64,000 nt of DNA from Flavobacteriaceae bacterium. GTDB lineage: Bacteria > Bacteroidota > Bacteroidia > Flavobacteriales > Flavobacteriaceae. Position numbers and translations under genes: made by a program. Within the stretch, counting starts at the first letter, position 1; every line of letters starts with the position of its first letter. A model generated the notes under the pieces. It worked only from the letters and a program-made list of their open reading frames with translations. It did not search any database and was not told the DNA's origin. The DNA lies in NCBI GenBank assembly GCA_028280265.1, contig JANQMD010000039.1:62001-126000 (forward strand), read 5' to 3'. Below are positions 1 to 8,348 of the stretch, piece by piece.

Positions 1-12
1 AATCATCCATAA

Positions 13-40
13 AAAAACCGAGGCAAATGTCTCGGTTTTT
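13..40 (-). terminator. Intrinsic terminator of the sulfur operon
   Basis: A stem of AAAAACCGAG and CTCGGTTTTT encloses an 8-nt loop. On the minus strand it is followed by a run of U and starts right at the stop codon of the last operon gene. It is nearly symmetrical, so it could also stop transcription entering from the left on the plus strand. Confidence 0.85.
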
Positions 41-240
41 TATTCTTCTCCGTTGTTTTGAAAAACTTGATATAAAAAGTCCAATACTAAAAGGCTTATG
101 AATAGTGCTGCTACTGCTAAATACACAAACAAATCCCAAGGTCCGCTTCCAGCTGCACTATAAAGCATTATAAAAAATAGTATGCTGCTGAGTGCTCCAT
201 AGAGAACAACTTTATTTAAAATGGTCCATTTGTATGTCAT
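40..240 (-). CDS. Small two-helix membrane protein, unknown function
   Basis: This 66-aa protein has two hydrophobic stretches (about residues 9-30 and 36-58) joined by a short GSGPWD turn, and a charged NNGEE end. I do not recognise a family. Its ATG overlaps the TAA of the HMA gene upstream by one base (TAATG), so the two are probably translationally coupled. It is the last gene of the five-gene sulfur operon, and the terminator starts at its stop. A role in the membrane next to the SulP transporter or the metal-binding protein is possible but is inferred from position only. Confidence 0.6.
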   Translation of the reverse strand: MTYKWTILNKVVLYGALSSILFFIMLYSAAGSGPWDLFVYLAVAALFISLLVLDFLYQVFQNNGEE

Positions 241-506
241 TAGTTACCCAACCTGCCCACAGCACAGCTTACAAAGGATTTGGCTTTATGAAGCACTGTA
301 TTCTTATCACCTGTTTCTGGGTATCCTAGTTTAGATAATTTTTCTTTGATCATTGAAACTACATCTTTTCCATGTGATACTTTTACTTCGGAAGTCTCTA
401 CATTTACGTCTACTTTCTCAACAGAATCAATGCCTAAAATTCCTTTTTTAATTGTAGCAGCACATCCACCACATTTTAAATTTTCTATTTGAATTGTTGT
501 TGTCAT
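240..506 (-). CDS. Heavy-metal-associated (HMA, CopZ-like) domain protein
   Basis: This 88-aa cytoplasmic protein has an HMA fold. The metal-binding motif KCGGC (Cys12 and Cys15) lies in the first loop, followed by the usual helix and the VDVNVETSEVKV strand pair. HMA domains bind Cu(I), Zn or related soft metals and hand them to transporters. A tail of about 20 residues after the domain carries one further Cys (SFVSCAV). The start is placed at the ATG 4 bases after the stop of the upstream rhodanese gene. An ATG 24 bases further upstream would overlap that gene and adds no conserved residues. It sits in a sulfur operon, so persulfide or copper binding are both possible. Confidence 0.85.
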   Translation of the reverse strand: MTTTIQIENLKCGGCAATIKKGILGIDSVEKVDVNVETSEVKVSHGKDVVSMIKEKLSKLGYPETGDKNTVLHKAKSFVSCAVGRLGN

Positions 507-510
507 ATTT

Positions 511-879
511 TTACTTTTTTTTCCAACCATCGTAACCGTCGTCTACAGAGTACACAGTTGCAAAGCCTTTTTTTACCATCAACTTTGCGGCTCTCAAACT
601 TCTTCCTCCAGCTTTGCAGTATACGTAAACAGGTTTGTTCTTGTTTAGCTTTTCAGAAACTTTCTCTAAGAAATTATCTTGATAAATATCCGCAAACACA
701 GCTCCTTCAATGGTTCCTTGAGCAATTTCTTCTGCTGTTCTCACATCCAAAAGTTGCAAACTTCCTTTTTGATATACTTTTTGAAAATCAGTTTGAGAGA
801 TACGTTGCACTCCTTTTTTCTCTTGTGAATTACAAGAAAGTATTATGAGGCTGCATAAAATTATAAGGCCATTTTTCAT
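511..879 (-). CDS. Rhodanese-domain lipoprotein
   Basis: This 122-aa protein has a lipoprotein signal ending LIILSC (lipid-modified Cys16), followed by a single rhodanese domain (about 25-120). The active loop is CKAGGRS with catalytic Cys88, and LLDVRTAEE is the usual N-terminal strand. It should be tethered to a membrane on the periplasmic side and move sulfane sulfur between thiols, cyanide or protein acceptors. It starts 6 bases after the stop of the metallo-beta-lactamase/rhodanese gene and is followed 4 bases later by the HMA gene, so it is part of one transcript. Its natural sulfur acceptor cannot be read from the sequence. Confidence 0.9.
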   Translation of the reverse strand: MKNGLIILCSLIILSCNSQEKKGVQRISQTDFQKVYQKGSLQLLDVRTAEEIAQGTIEGAVFADIYQDNFLEKVSEKLNKNKPVYVYCKAGGRSLRAAKLMVKKGFATVYSVDDGYDGWKKK

Positions 880-885
880 TTTCTC

Positions 886-2295
886 TTACTTTGATGAAGA
901 ACAAGATACTACATCTGTTCTTTTGATTCCTGTTTTTTTAATGGCTCCATAGCCTCCAGCAACATCAATTACTTTATGGAACCCTCTTGCTTTTAAAATA
1001 GAAGCTGCAATTACAGAACGATACCCTCCTGCACAGTGTAAGTAAAAGTCTTCATCAGTTGGAAACTCAGCAATATGATCATTTAAGAAATCTAGTGGGG
1101 TACTAGGAACATTTTCAATATGTTCAGAAGCATATTCTCCAGGTTTTCTAACATCAAATACCAATGCATTTTCATTGATTCTTTGTTCTAAAACTTCAGC
1201 AGAAACAGATTGCAACGTATCGACTTCTTTATGAGATGCTTTCCACGACTCAAGACCTCCTTCTAGGTATCCTAAAACATTGTCAAATCCAACTCGAGAG
1301 AGTCTGGTAATTGTTTCTTCAGCTTTCCCTTCTGGAACCACTAATAATATAGGTTGTTCAATATCTTTAATCAAAGCACCCACCCAAGGAGCAAACGTTC
1401 CTCCTAAGCCTATGAATATGGATTGCGGTATGAATCCTTTGATAAATTCGAATTGATGACGAACATCTAAAATGAGTGCATCTGTCTCATTGGCTACTAG
1501 TTCGAAGTCATTGACAGATAAGGCTCTTGCTCCAGATTTAATTACTTTATCTATTGATTGGTATCCTTCTTTATTTAATTTCACATTTAACGGGAAGTAA
1601 GCTGGTGGTGGCAACAATCCATCTGTAACTTCTTTAATGAATTCTTCTCTCGACATGTTGGACCGCAATGCGTAATTTGTTTTCTTTTGATCTCCAATCG
1701 TTCCTACTGTTTCTTTACTCAAGTTTTTACCACATGCAGAACCTGCTCCGTGCGCTGGATATACAATCACATCATCGGCCAATGTCATGATTTTATTTCT
1801 CAGGCTATCAAATAGAATACCTGCTAGCTCTTCCTGTGTCATACTAGCCGCTTTTTGGGCCAAATCTGGGCGTCCAACATCTCCTAAAAATAATGTATCT
1901 CCACTAAAAATTGCATGATCTTTTCCTTCTGCATTTTTTAGTAAATATGTGGTACTCTCCATTGTATGCCCTGGAGTGTGAAGGGCAGTTATTGTAATAT
2001 CTCCAACTTGAAAAACTTCTTTATCTTTTGCCTGATAAGAATCAAACTTGGTCTCAGCATTAGGACCAAATACAATTTTAGCACCTGTCTTTTCAGCTAG
2101 TGTTACATGTCCGCTTACAAAGTCTGCATGGAAATGTGTTTCAAAAATGTATTTGATTTTTGCATTGTTTTTTTTCGCTCTATCTATATAATCTTGGACT
2201 TCCCTTAATGGATCAATAATAGCAACCTCTCCATTACTCTCTACATAATACGCTCCTTGAGCTAAGCATCCTGTATATATTTGTTCAACAATCAT
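886..2295 (-). CDS. Metallo-beta-lactamase-fold persulfide dioxygenase-like protein with two rhodanese domains
   Basis: The protein has 469 aa. Residues 1 to about 235 form a metallo-beta-lactamase domain of the ETHE1 type: THFHADFVSGH (His54, His56, Asp58), HTPGHTMEST, FSGDTLFLGDVGRPDL and YPAHGAGSACG. Two rhodanese domains follow, about 265-355 and 365-465. The second has an intact loop, HCAGGYRS with Cys421. The first has VPEGKAEE where the loop belongs, with no Cys, so it is probably structural. The family oxidises glutathione or other persulfides to sulfite with an Fe(II) centre. Here it sits 15 bases after a SulP transporter and 6 before a rhodanese lipoprotein, which supports a role in sulfane-sulfur oxidation. 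The exact low-molecular-weight thiol is not known. Confidence 0.9.
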   Translation of the reverse strand: MIVEQIYTGCLAQGAYYVESNGEVAIIDPLREVQDYIDRAKKNNAKIKYIFETHFHADFVSGHVTLAEKTGAKIVFGPNAETKFDSYQAKDKEVFQVGDITITALHTPGHTMESTTYLLKNAEGKDHAIFSGDTLFLGDVGRPDLAQKAASMTQEELAGILFDSLRNKIMTLADDVIVYPAHGAGSACGKNLSKETVGTIGDQKKTNYALRSNMSREEFIKEVTDGLLPPPAYFPLNVKLNKEGYQSIDKVIKSGARALSVNDFELVANETDALILDVRHQFEFIKGFIPQSIFIGLGGTFAPWVGALIKDIEQPILLVVPEGKAEETITRLSRVGFDNVLGYLEGGLESWKASHKEVDTLQSVSAEVLEQRINENALVFDVRKPGEYASEHIENVPSTPLDFLNDHIAEFPTDEDFYLHCAGGYRSVIAASILKARGFHKVIDVAGGYGAIKKTGIKRTDVVSCSSSK

Positions 2296-2310
2296 ATTCC
2301 TTTATTTATG

Positions 2311-4041
2311 TTATTCGTATGCCTGATGTATGTAATTCGCATACTTTTTTTGATTTTCTCTATCTCCTGTTTTGTAAAAATTCACAGCTCCATTCACTCT
2401 CATAAAAAAGTGATGAATATTGATGATCTCTAAAATTCCACCTCTAAAAAGCACATCTCTTACGGGACCTTTTACTCCTGCAAAATAAAACAAGATGTTT
2501 CTTTTTTGGTAATATTTAATTCGTTCTTTTAGCATCTCTACACCTGTGCTATCCACTCTATTTATACTTTCAGCATCTAACACAATTAGTTTTAAATTTC
2601 CTCCTTTTGCCTCAGCCATTTTATCTAAATGATCTCTAAAATAACTTGAGTTTGCATAAAAAAGTTGCGCGTCAAATCGGAATACTAGAACCTCATCATC
2701 CAAAACCACATTAGGAAATCGTTCCCTATTTCTATAAAAGTTAGAGTCTGGTACTTTTCCTAATTCTACTGTATAGGGTTTCGAGGTTCTATAAATCAGG
2801 ACAATCAATGACAATCCAACACCAACCGCAATACCATATTCAATACCAAAAATTAATGTAGAGACAAAAGTTGCTATCAATAGCCAAAAATCCATGTTGT
2901 TAGCTCTCCATAGAAATCTAGCTTCTTTGACATTTACCAAATTAAAAACTGCTACAATAATAATTGCCGATAAAACTGTTTTTGGTAAATGATAAAATAA
3001 AGGTGTCAAAAATAATAATGTGATAATAACCATTATTACTGACACTAACGAGGCCATCCCTGTGGTTGCTCCAGATTCTTGATTGATGGCAGATCTAGAG
3101 AAACTCGATGTTGAGGGGTATGCTTTGAATAATGATCCTACAATGTTGCTCAAGCCTAAAGCGATTAATTCCTGATTAGGCCTCACTCTGTATTCATCTT
3201 GTCGAGCTTCCAAAGACTTTCCAATAGAAATGGTTTCCAAATACCCTACTAGAACTAGGGTAAGTGCTATAGGCATTAGCTCTCTAATTAAATCGAAATC
3301 TAGTTCTGGCAATGCAAATAAAGGAAGACCAGATGGTATGTCCTCAATAACTTCAACATCGTCAAAAGAAGAACCAAAATACTTTAAAACTAAAATTCCA
3401 AATATAACTACAATTAGGGCACTTGGAATCTTTTTATTAATTCTTCTCAAAATAACAATTATAACTACTGAGATGACTCCTATAATGGTGGTATGTGGAT
3501 TATAATCTGCTATTTCTATCCATAAATCGCTTACGATATGTTGGATTTGATCGCTTTGAATAAAATCAATCCCAAATAAATTTTCAAATTGATTCATTCC
3601 AATGATAAAGGCCACAGCAGAAGTAAATCCTATAATAACAGGTCTTGATAGAAAGTTGACAACAAAACCTAATTGAAATACTCCCAACAAAAACTGAATA
3701 GTTCCTACAATAAATGCCAGCAATATTGCTATAGCAATATAACTGTCGGAACCTACTAAGGCTAGTGTAGAAACACCTGTAGCTACAATTAAAGAGTCCA
3801 TGGCAACGGGTCCTATCGCTACTTGTCTGGAAGAACCGAAAATAGCATAAATCACCTGAGGCATTAAAGCACAATACAAACCATAAATAGCGGGCATTCC
3901 TGCAATAATTGCGTAGGCAATACCTTGTGGAATTAGGATGATAGCCACTGTGATCCCAGCAATAAAATCACCACGAAACCTTGATGCCTTGTAATTCGGC
4001 AACCAATCTAGTATTGGTATGAGTCTTTTTAGTGCTTTCAC
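2311..4041 (-). CDS. SulP-family anion transporter with STAS domain
   Basis: This 576-aa inner-membrane protein has the SulP core (about 10-12 helices, residues 20-430), including the N-terminal signature QGIAYAIIAGMPAIYGLY and the motif YPSTSSFSRSAIN. A cytoplasmic STAS domain (about 450-560) contains LIVLDAESINRVDSTGVEML, where the DST is the usual STAS loop. Family members move sulfate, bicarbonate or other anions. The substrate cannot be read from sequence, but the downstream persulfide dioxygenase-like and rhodanese genes make sulfate, sulfite or thiosulfate the natural guess. It is the first gene of the five-gene minus-strand operon. Confidence 0.92.
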   Translation of the reverse strand: MKALKRLIPILDWLPNYKASRFRGDFIAGITVAIILIPQGIAYAIIAGMPAIYGLYCALMPQVIYAIFGSSRQVAIGPVAMDSLIVATGVSTLALVGSDSYIAIAILLAFIVGTIQFLLGVFQLGFVVNFLSRPVIIGFTSAVAFIIGMNQFENLFGIDFIQSDQIQHIVSDLWIEIADYNPHTTIIGVISVVIIVILRRINKKIPSALIVVIFGILVLKYFGSSFDDVEVIEDIPSGLPLFALPELDFDLIRELMPIALTLVLVGYLETISIGKSLEARQDEYRVRPNQELIALGLSNIVGSLFKAYPSTSSFSRSAINQESGATTGMASLVSVIMVIITLLFLTPLFYHLPKTVLSAIIIVAVFNLVNVKEARFLWRANNMDFWLLIATFVSTLIFGIEYGIAVGVGLSLIVLIYRTSKPYTVELGKVPDSNFYRNRERFPNVVLDDEVLVFRFDAQLFYANSSYFRDHLDKMAEAKGGNLKLIVLDAESINRVDSTGVEMLKERIKYYQKRNILFYFAGVKGPVRDVLFRGGILEIINIHHFFMRVNGAVNFYKTGDRENQKKYANYIHQAYE

Positions 4042-4222
4042 GTTGTGAATCTATTCAAAGATTGAATGATTGAAAATTCAAAGTATTACTTATTATTTTA
4101 ATCAGAATTCCTTTGAATCTTTTAATGTTTCATTTTTTAATAGTATAACTTACTTGTTTCATGAGTGGGTTTGCTTCTCACATCTCTGAGTGATTGCAAA
4201 ACAAACCTTCCCTTTCTCTTAT

Positions 4223-4292
4223 CTTCTTTCTTCTTTCTTCTTTCTTCTTTCTCTTTTCTCTTTTCTCTTTTCTCTTTTCTCTTTTCTCTTTT
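4223..4292. repeat. Heptanucleotide tandem array (polypyrimidine)
   Basis: Ten perfect 7-base units stand end to end: four CTTCTTT units (4223-4250), then six CTCTTTT units (4251-4292). On the minus strand this is a pure purine run immediately downstream of the ruvB stop codon. The switch of unit midway shows array growth from more than one founder unit. It is a possible slippage site and may form triplex or H-DNA. Confidence 0.9.
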
Positions 4293-4297
4293 TAACT

Positions 4298-5320
4298 TCA
4301 AAACAACTCACCTTGACTTGTTCCCTTAATTCTGCCCAAATGTTTGTATGCCAAATCTGTGACTTCTCTTCCTCTGGGGGTTCTCATAATAAATCCTTCT
4401 TGAATTAAGAAAGGCTCGTATACTTCTTCTATTGTTTCTCCATTTTCACCTACTGCTGTAGCTAGTGTACTAATTCCAACCGGGCCTCCTTTGAATTTAT
4501 CAATAATGGTGGACAGTATTTTGTTATCCATTTCATCTAATCCGTGAGCGTCTACATTTAAAGCTTTTAAAGCATATTTAGCAATTTCTATGGTAATACT
4601 ACCATCTCCTTTGATTTGAGCAAAATCACGTACTCTACGCAATAATGCATTGGCAATTCTAGGTGTTCCTCTACTTCTTCCTGCTATTTCAATAGCTGCC
4701 TCCATAGAAATAGGTACTTTAAGAATGTAAGCACTTCTTTGGATGATGGTTGTTAGCAACTCAGTACTGTAATAATGTAATCTACTACTGATTCCAAAAC
4801 GTGCTCTCATAGGAGCAGTTAACAATCCCGATCGAGTTGTTGCTCCAATTAAAGTGAAAGGTTCTAGGTTGATCTGAACGGTTCTTGCGTTGGGTCCAGA
4901 TTCAATCATGATATCGATTTTATAATCCTCCATTGCTGAATACAAATACTCTTCAACAATTGGACTCAAACGATGAATCTCATCAATAAACAATACATCT
5001 CTCTCATCTAAATTTGTAAGCAGTCCAGCCAAATCTCCTGGCTTGTCCAAAACAGGTCCGGATGTTACTTTGATACCCACTCCTAACTCATTCGCTAAGA
5101 TATGAGCTAAGGTGGTTTTCCCTAATCCTGGTGGACCGTGAAATAAGGTGTGGTCTAAAGCTTCATCTCTTTGATTCGCTGCCTGAACAAAAATCCTAAG
5201 ATTTTCAATCGCTTGATCTTGACCTGTAAAATCATCAAAAGAAAGCGGTCTCAGCTTTTTCTCGATGTCTAATTCCTCATGAGAGTAGTTATTGTTTTCA
5301 GGATTTAGATGTTCATTCAT
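4298..5320 (-). CDS. ruvB: Holliday junction branch-migration ATPase RuvB
   Basis: This 340-aa cytoplasmic AAA+ motor of the RuvABC complex drives branch migration of Holliday junctions during recombination and fork repair. Walker A is GPPGLGKT (62-69), Walker B is DVLFIDEIH (108-116), sensor 1 is GATTR, and RLHYYS follows in the small lid region. The C-terminal winged-helix domain ends with [15 protein letters not shown]. Length matches the family. It is a single gene here, between the SulP gene and the oxidase operon; no ruvA or ruvC is adjacent, as is usual in this phylum. Confidence 0.97.
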   Translation of the reverse strand: MNEHLNPENNNYSHEELDIEKKLRPLSFDDFTGQDQAIENLRIFVQAANQRDEALDHTLFHGPPGLGKTTLAHILANELGVGIKVTSGPVLDKPGDLAGLLTNLDERDVLFIDEIHRLSPIVEEYLYSAMEDYKIDIMIESGPNARTVQINLEPFTLIGATTRSGLLTAPMRARFGISSRLHYYSTELLTTIIQRSAYILKVPISMEAAIEIAGRSRGTPRIANALLRRVRDFAQIKGDGSITIEIAKYALKALNVDAHGLDEMDNKILSTIIDKFKGGPVGISTLATAVGENGETIEEVYEPFLIQEGFIMRTPRGREVTDLAYKHLGRIKGTSQGELF

Positions 5321-5348
5321 ACAACAAAGATACTAGAATTTATAGTCA

Positions 5349-5372
5349 AAAGTTAGAAAGTTGAAAAGTTCA
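5349..5372. repeat. Degenerate octamer repeat AAAGTTNN
   Basis: Three adjacent 8-base units, AAAGTTAG, AAAGTTGA and AAAGTTCA, lie upstream of ruvB and downstream of the cytochrome oxidase gene. A related array is found at 12250-12281 between actC and actB. Confidence 0.6.
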
Positions 5373-5384
5373 AAGATTTCTTAA

Positions 5385-5426
5385 AAAGCAAAAGTCTTTC
5401 CCTATGATGGAAAGACTTTTGCTTTT
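5385..5426 (-). terminator. Terminator of the act-cox operon
   Basis: A perfect 18-bp stem (5385-5402 with 5409-5426) and a 6-nt loop lie downstream of the last gene, coxA. The A-rich left arm gives a U-rich end on the minus strand. It is the longest perfect hairpin I found in the window. Confidence 0.9.
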
Positions 5427-5448
5427 ATATTGTATGCTTGTTTTTTTC

Positions 5449-7230
5449 TTAAGATGACTCTTCTCCTTCAAGTAATGGAGTGGTTTGAGACACCCAATCT
5501 TGACCGTGTAAGTAATCACTATCATCGTCTTCTGGATCTACTTTTTTGCTGTAGTCGTAAGCCCATCTGTGAACTTCTGGAATCTTCCCTGGCCAGTTTC
5601 CATGTAAGTGCTCTACTGGAGTTGTCCATTCGATGGTATTTGAGTTCCATGGGTTTTGAGTTGCTTTTTTACCTCGGTAAATTGAGATAAAGAAGTTCGC
5701 TAGGAAAATCAACTGAGCAGCCCCACCAATCAAAGCGAAGATGGTAATTACTACGTTGGTATCTGCAACGTCATCAAACATTGGAAATGCTGTGTTTGTA
5801 TAATATCTACGTGGCAATCCTGCTAGCCCAATAAAGTGCATTGGGAAGAATACTCCATAAGCAGAGATCATTGTAACCCAGAAGTGCCAGTATCCCATGG
5901 ATTTATTCATCATACGACCATACATTTTAGGGAACCAGTGGTAGATTCCTGCATACATTCCAAAGATTGCAGATACACCCATTACTAAGTGGAAGTGCGC
6001 TACTACGAAATAAGTATCATGAATGTTAATGTCTAATGCTGAATCTCCAAGTACCAATCCTGTTAAACCTCCTGTTACAAAGGTAGAAACCAATCCAATT
6101 GAGAATAGCATTGCCGGATTCAACTGGAGATTTCCTTTCCAGAGGGTGGTTATGTAGTTAAATGCTTTTACCGCTGACGGGATAGCAATTAATAGGGTTG
6201 TAAAGGTAAATACAGATCCTAAGAATGGGTTCATTCCTGAGATAAACATATGGTGACCCCATACGATTGTTGATAGGAATGCAATTGCCATAATAGATCC
6301 AACCATCGCACGATAACCAAAGATAGGCTTACGTGAATGTGTGGATATAATTTCTGAGGTGATTCCTAATGCTGGAAGTAATACAATATATACTTCTGGG
6401 TGACCTAAGAACCAGAATAAGTGTTCAAATAATACGGGTGATCCTCCCTGGTAATGCAAGACCTCTCCGCTTATAAAGATATCTGATAGATAGAACGATG
6501 TCCCAAAACTTCTATCAAAGATCAATAATAAGGCTGCTGATAATAATACAGGGAATGAAACTACACCAATGATGGCTGTAATGAAGAATGCCCACATTGT
6601 TAATGGCAATCTTGTCATTTTCATTCCTTTGGTACGTAAATTTAAAATTGTTACGATATAGTTTAGCGATCCAATCAAAGAAGACGCAATAAAAATTGCC
6701 ATAGATACCAACCATAATGTCATACCTGCTCCTGATCCTGGAATTGCTTGTGGTAAGGCACTTAATGGAGGATAGATGGTCCATCCTGCTGATGCTGGTC
6801 CTGCTTCTACAAATAAAGAGATTACCATTACTACAGAAGAGATAAAGAACAACCAATAAGAGATCATATTTAAGAAACCTGATGCCATATCACGTGCTCC
6901 AATCTGTAATGGAATTAATAAGTTGGAGAAAGTACCACTCAATCCAGCTGTTAATACAAAGAATACCATAATGGTACCATGAATAGTTACCAATGCTAGG
7001 TACATATCTGGATTCATAACTCCATCTGTTTGATGTGGACCTAAGAATGCTTCAATAATGCTAAATGATTTTTCTGGCCAAGCCAATTGCAAACGGAATA
7101 ACATTGACATAAATACACCAATAACTCCCATAATCATCCCAGTAATTAAGAACTGCTTAGAGATCATTTTATGATCCTGGCTAAAGATATACTTAGTTAC
7201 AAATGTTTCTTTGTGATGATGCTCTGACAT
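5449..7230 (-). CDS. ctaD: Cytochrome c oxidase subunit I
   Basis: This 593-aa inner-membrane subunit of a heme-copper oxygen reductase has about 12 helices. Visible ligands are His84 (low-spin heme), the crosslinked His-Tyr pair in GHPEVY (His277, Tyr281), His326/His327 in VWGHHMF for CuB, and His412/His414 in VAHFHLVM for the two hemes. Glu279 in GHPEV and Lys355 in SAVKAF are the D- and K-channel residues of an A1-type oxidase. It is the last gene of the act-cox operon, 83 bases after subunit II, and is followed by a strong terminator. Subunits III and IV are not in this window. It reduces O2 to water while pumping protons. Confidence 0.97.
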   Translation of the reverse strand: MSEHHHKETFVTKYIFSQDHKMISKQFLITGMIMGVIGVFMSMLFRLQLAWPEKSFSIIEAFLGPHQTDGVMNPDMYLALVTIHGTIMVFFVLTAGLSGTFSNLLIPLQIGARDMASGFLNMISYWLFFISSVVMVISLFVEAGPASAGWTIYPPLSALPQAIPGSGAGMTLWLVSMAIFIASSLIGSLNYIVTILNLRTKGMKMTRLPLTMWAFFITAIIGVVSFPVLLSAALLLIFDRSFGTSFYLSDIFISGEVLHYQGGSPVLFEHLFWFLGHPEVYIVLLPALGITSEIISTHSRKPIFGYRAMVGSIMAIAFLSTIVWGHHMFISGMNPFLGSVFTFTTLLIAIPSAVKAFNYITTLWKGNLQLNPAMLFSIGLVSTFVTGGLTGLVLGDSALDINIHDTYFVVAHFHLVMGVSAIFGMYAGIYHWFPKMYGRMMNKSMGYWHFWVTMISAYGVFFPMHFIGLAGLPRRYYTNTAFPMFDDVADTNVVITIFALIGGAAQLIFLANFFISIYRGKKATQNPWNSNTIEWTTPVEHLHGNWPGKIPEVHRWAYDYSKKVDPEDDDSDYLHGQDWVSQTTPLLEGEESS

Positions 7231-7313
7231 AATCTATATATTATATTGTTTGTTTGTTGATTTGTGTATTTGTAATGATTACCCAAATACCGAAATCTCA
7301 ATACTATTTTTTA

Positions 7314-8324
7314 TTATTTAATTGTTTCCGCCAACGTAGGTTGTTTAGCTAACCAATCGTTGAACTCTTCTTCAGTTTCTACAACGATCTTCATCTGCAT
7401 GTTGTAGTGAGAAGCTCCACAAATTTTATTACATAACAATACATAATCGAATTCGTAAGACTCTTCAGCTCCATTTTCTTTACGTATCTTATTAATTCCA
7501 TCCACCTTTGCAACTACTTCTTTGTTTTGCCTCATTTCTTCAGTAGTATACTTTGGGGTAAAAGCAAATTGAGTAACCATTCCAGGAACACAGTTCATTT
7601 GCGCTCTAAAGTGAGGCATATAGGCTGAGTGCAGTACATCCTGCGAACGGAACTTAAATAATACTTTTCTTCCTTTTGGTAAGTGTAGTTCAGTAACCTG
7701 CTTATCATCTTGTGAGAATTCATCTCCCATATCTACACCCATGGTATTCACACCTTTGATGAAGTTTACATTTCCTAATCCTAATGTATTGTCGTCTCCA
7801 GCATATCTGGCATCCCAACGGAATTGTTGCGCGTACACTTCAATTACTAATGGATCCTCATCTTCCGCAACATACATAATGTTGTTCCATTGCCATAGTC
7901 CATAACCAATTAGTACTACTAAAACAACTGCAGGGGCAACTGTCCAAATCAATTCTAACTTATGGCTATCCGCAAAGAATTTCGCTTTGTTTTCTTTTTT
8001 TCCTCTGTATTTAAAGGTGAAATAGAAGATTAAGAATTGTACGATGAATTGAGCAATTCCAATCAACCAGAAAGAAATGTCAAATAGTGTATCGTCGTGT
8101 TCTCCTTCAATCGATGCAGATTCAGGTAACATAATTACGTTCATCCAGATCAAGCAATAAATCATCATTGCATACAAGAAGGCTAGGAAACCTAAGAACA
8201 TTTTTCCTTGGAAGTTGTTGTCTTTATCGGTAGCAATAACGCTTCTAAAGTTCATAATTCTGGTAATCTGCCAGAAGCTTACTCCGATTGCAACACCTAT
8301 GAAAATATAAAATAGAGCTAGCAT
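7314..8324 (-). CDS. ctaC: Cytochrome c oxidase subunit II
   Basis: This 336-aa protein has a first membrane segment near residues 1-20, a helical pair (about 45-115) and a periplasmic cupredoxin domain. The CuA site is CNKICGASHYNM (Cys298, Cys302, His306, Met309), with the first CuA His in DVLHSAYMPHF. In most subunit II proteins the CuA loop reads CxExC; here the Glu position is Lys. There is no C-terminal cytochrome c domain, so electrons must come from a separate carrier or directly from the cytochromes of ACIII encoded upstream. It starts 24 bases after actF. Confidence 0.95.
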   Translation of the reverse strand: MLALFYIFIGVAIGVSFWQITRIMNFRSVIATDKDNNFQGKMFLGFLAFLYAMMIYCLIWMNVIMLPESASIEGEHDDTLFDISFWLIGIAQFIVQFLIFYFTFKYRGKKENKAKFFADSHKLELIWTVAPAVVLVVLIGYGLWQWNNIMYVAEDEDPLVIEVYAQQFRWDARYAGDDNTLGLGNVNFIKGVNTMGVDMGDEFSQDDKQVTELHLPKGRKVLFKFRSQDVLHSAYMPHFRAQMNCVPGMVTQFAFTPKYTTEEMRQNKEVVAKVDGINKIRKENGAEESYEFDYVLLCNKICGASHYNMQMKIVVETEEEFNDWLAKQPTLAETIK

Positions 8325-8348
8325 AGTCTTTTCGTCTTAATTAAGTTT

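Noticed and set aside
489..848. 119-residue plus-strand frame opposite the rhodanese gene
   Set aside because: Antisense shadow; Leu/Phe/Gln/Ser-rich with no domain, while the minus frame is a clear rhodanese.
3584..3874. 96-residue frame inside the SulP gene on the same strand
   Set aside because: It is a Cys/Tyr/Ser-rich shadow of the SulP gene in another frame with no family features.
4223..4292. CRISPR-like array
   Set aside because: Units are 7 bases without spacers; no cas genes are in the window.
4190..4408. 72-residue plus-strand frame over the heptamer array
   Set aside because: Ser/Phe/Leu translation of a tandem repeat, opposite ruvB.
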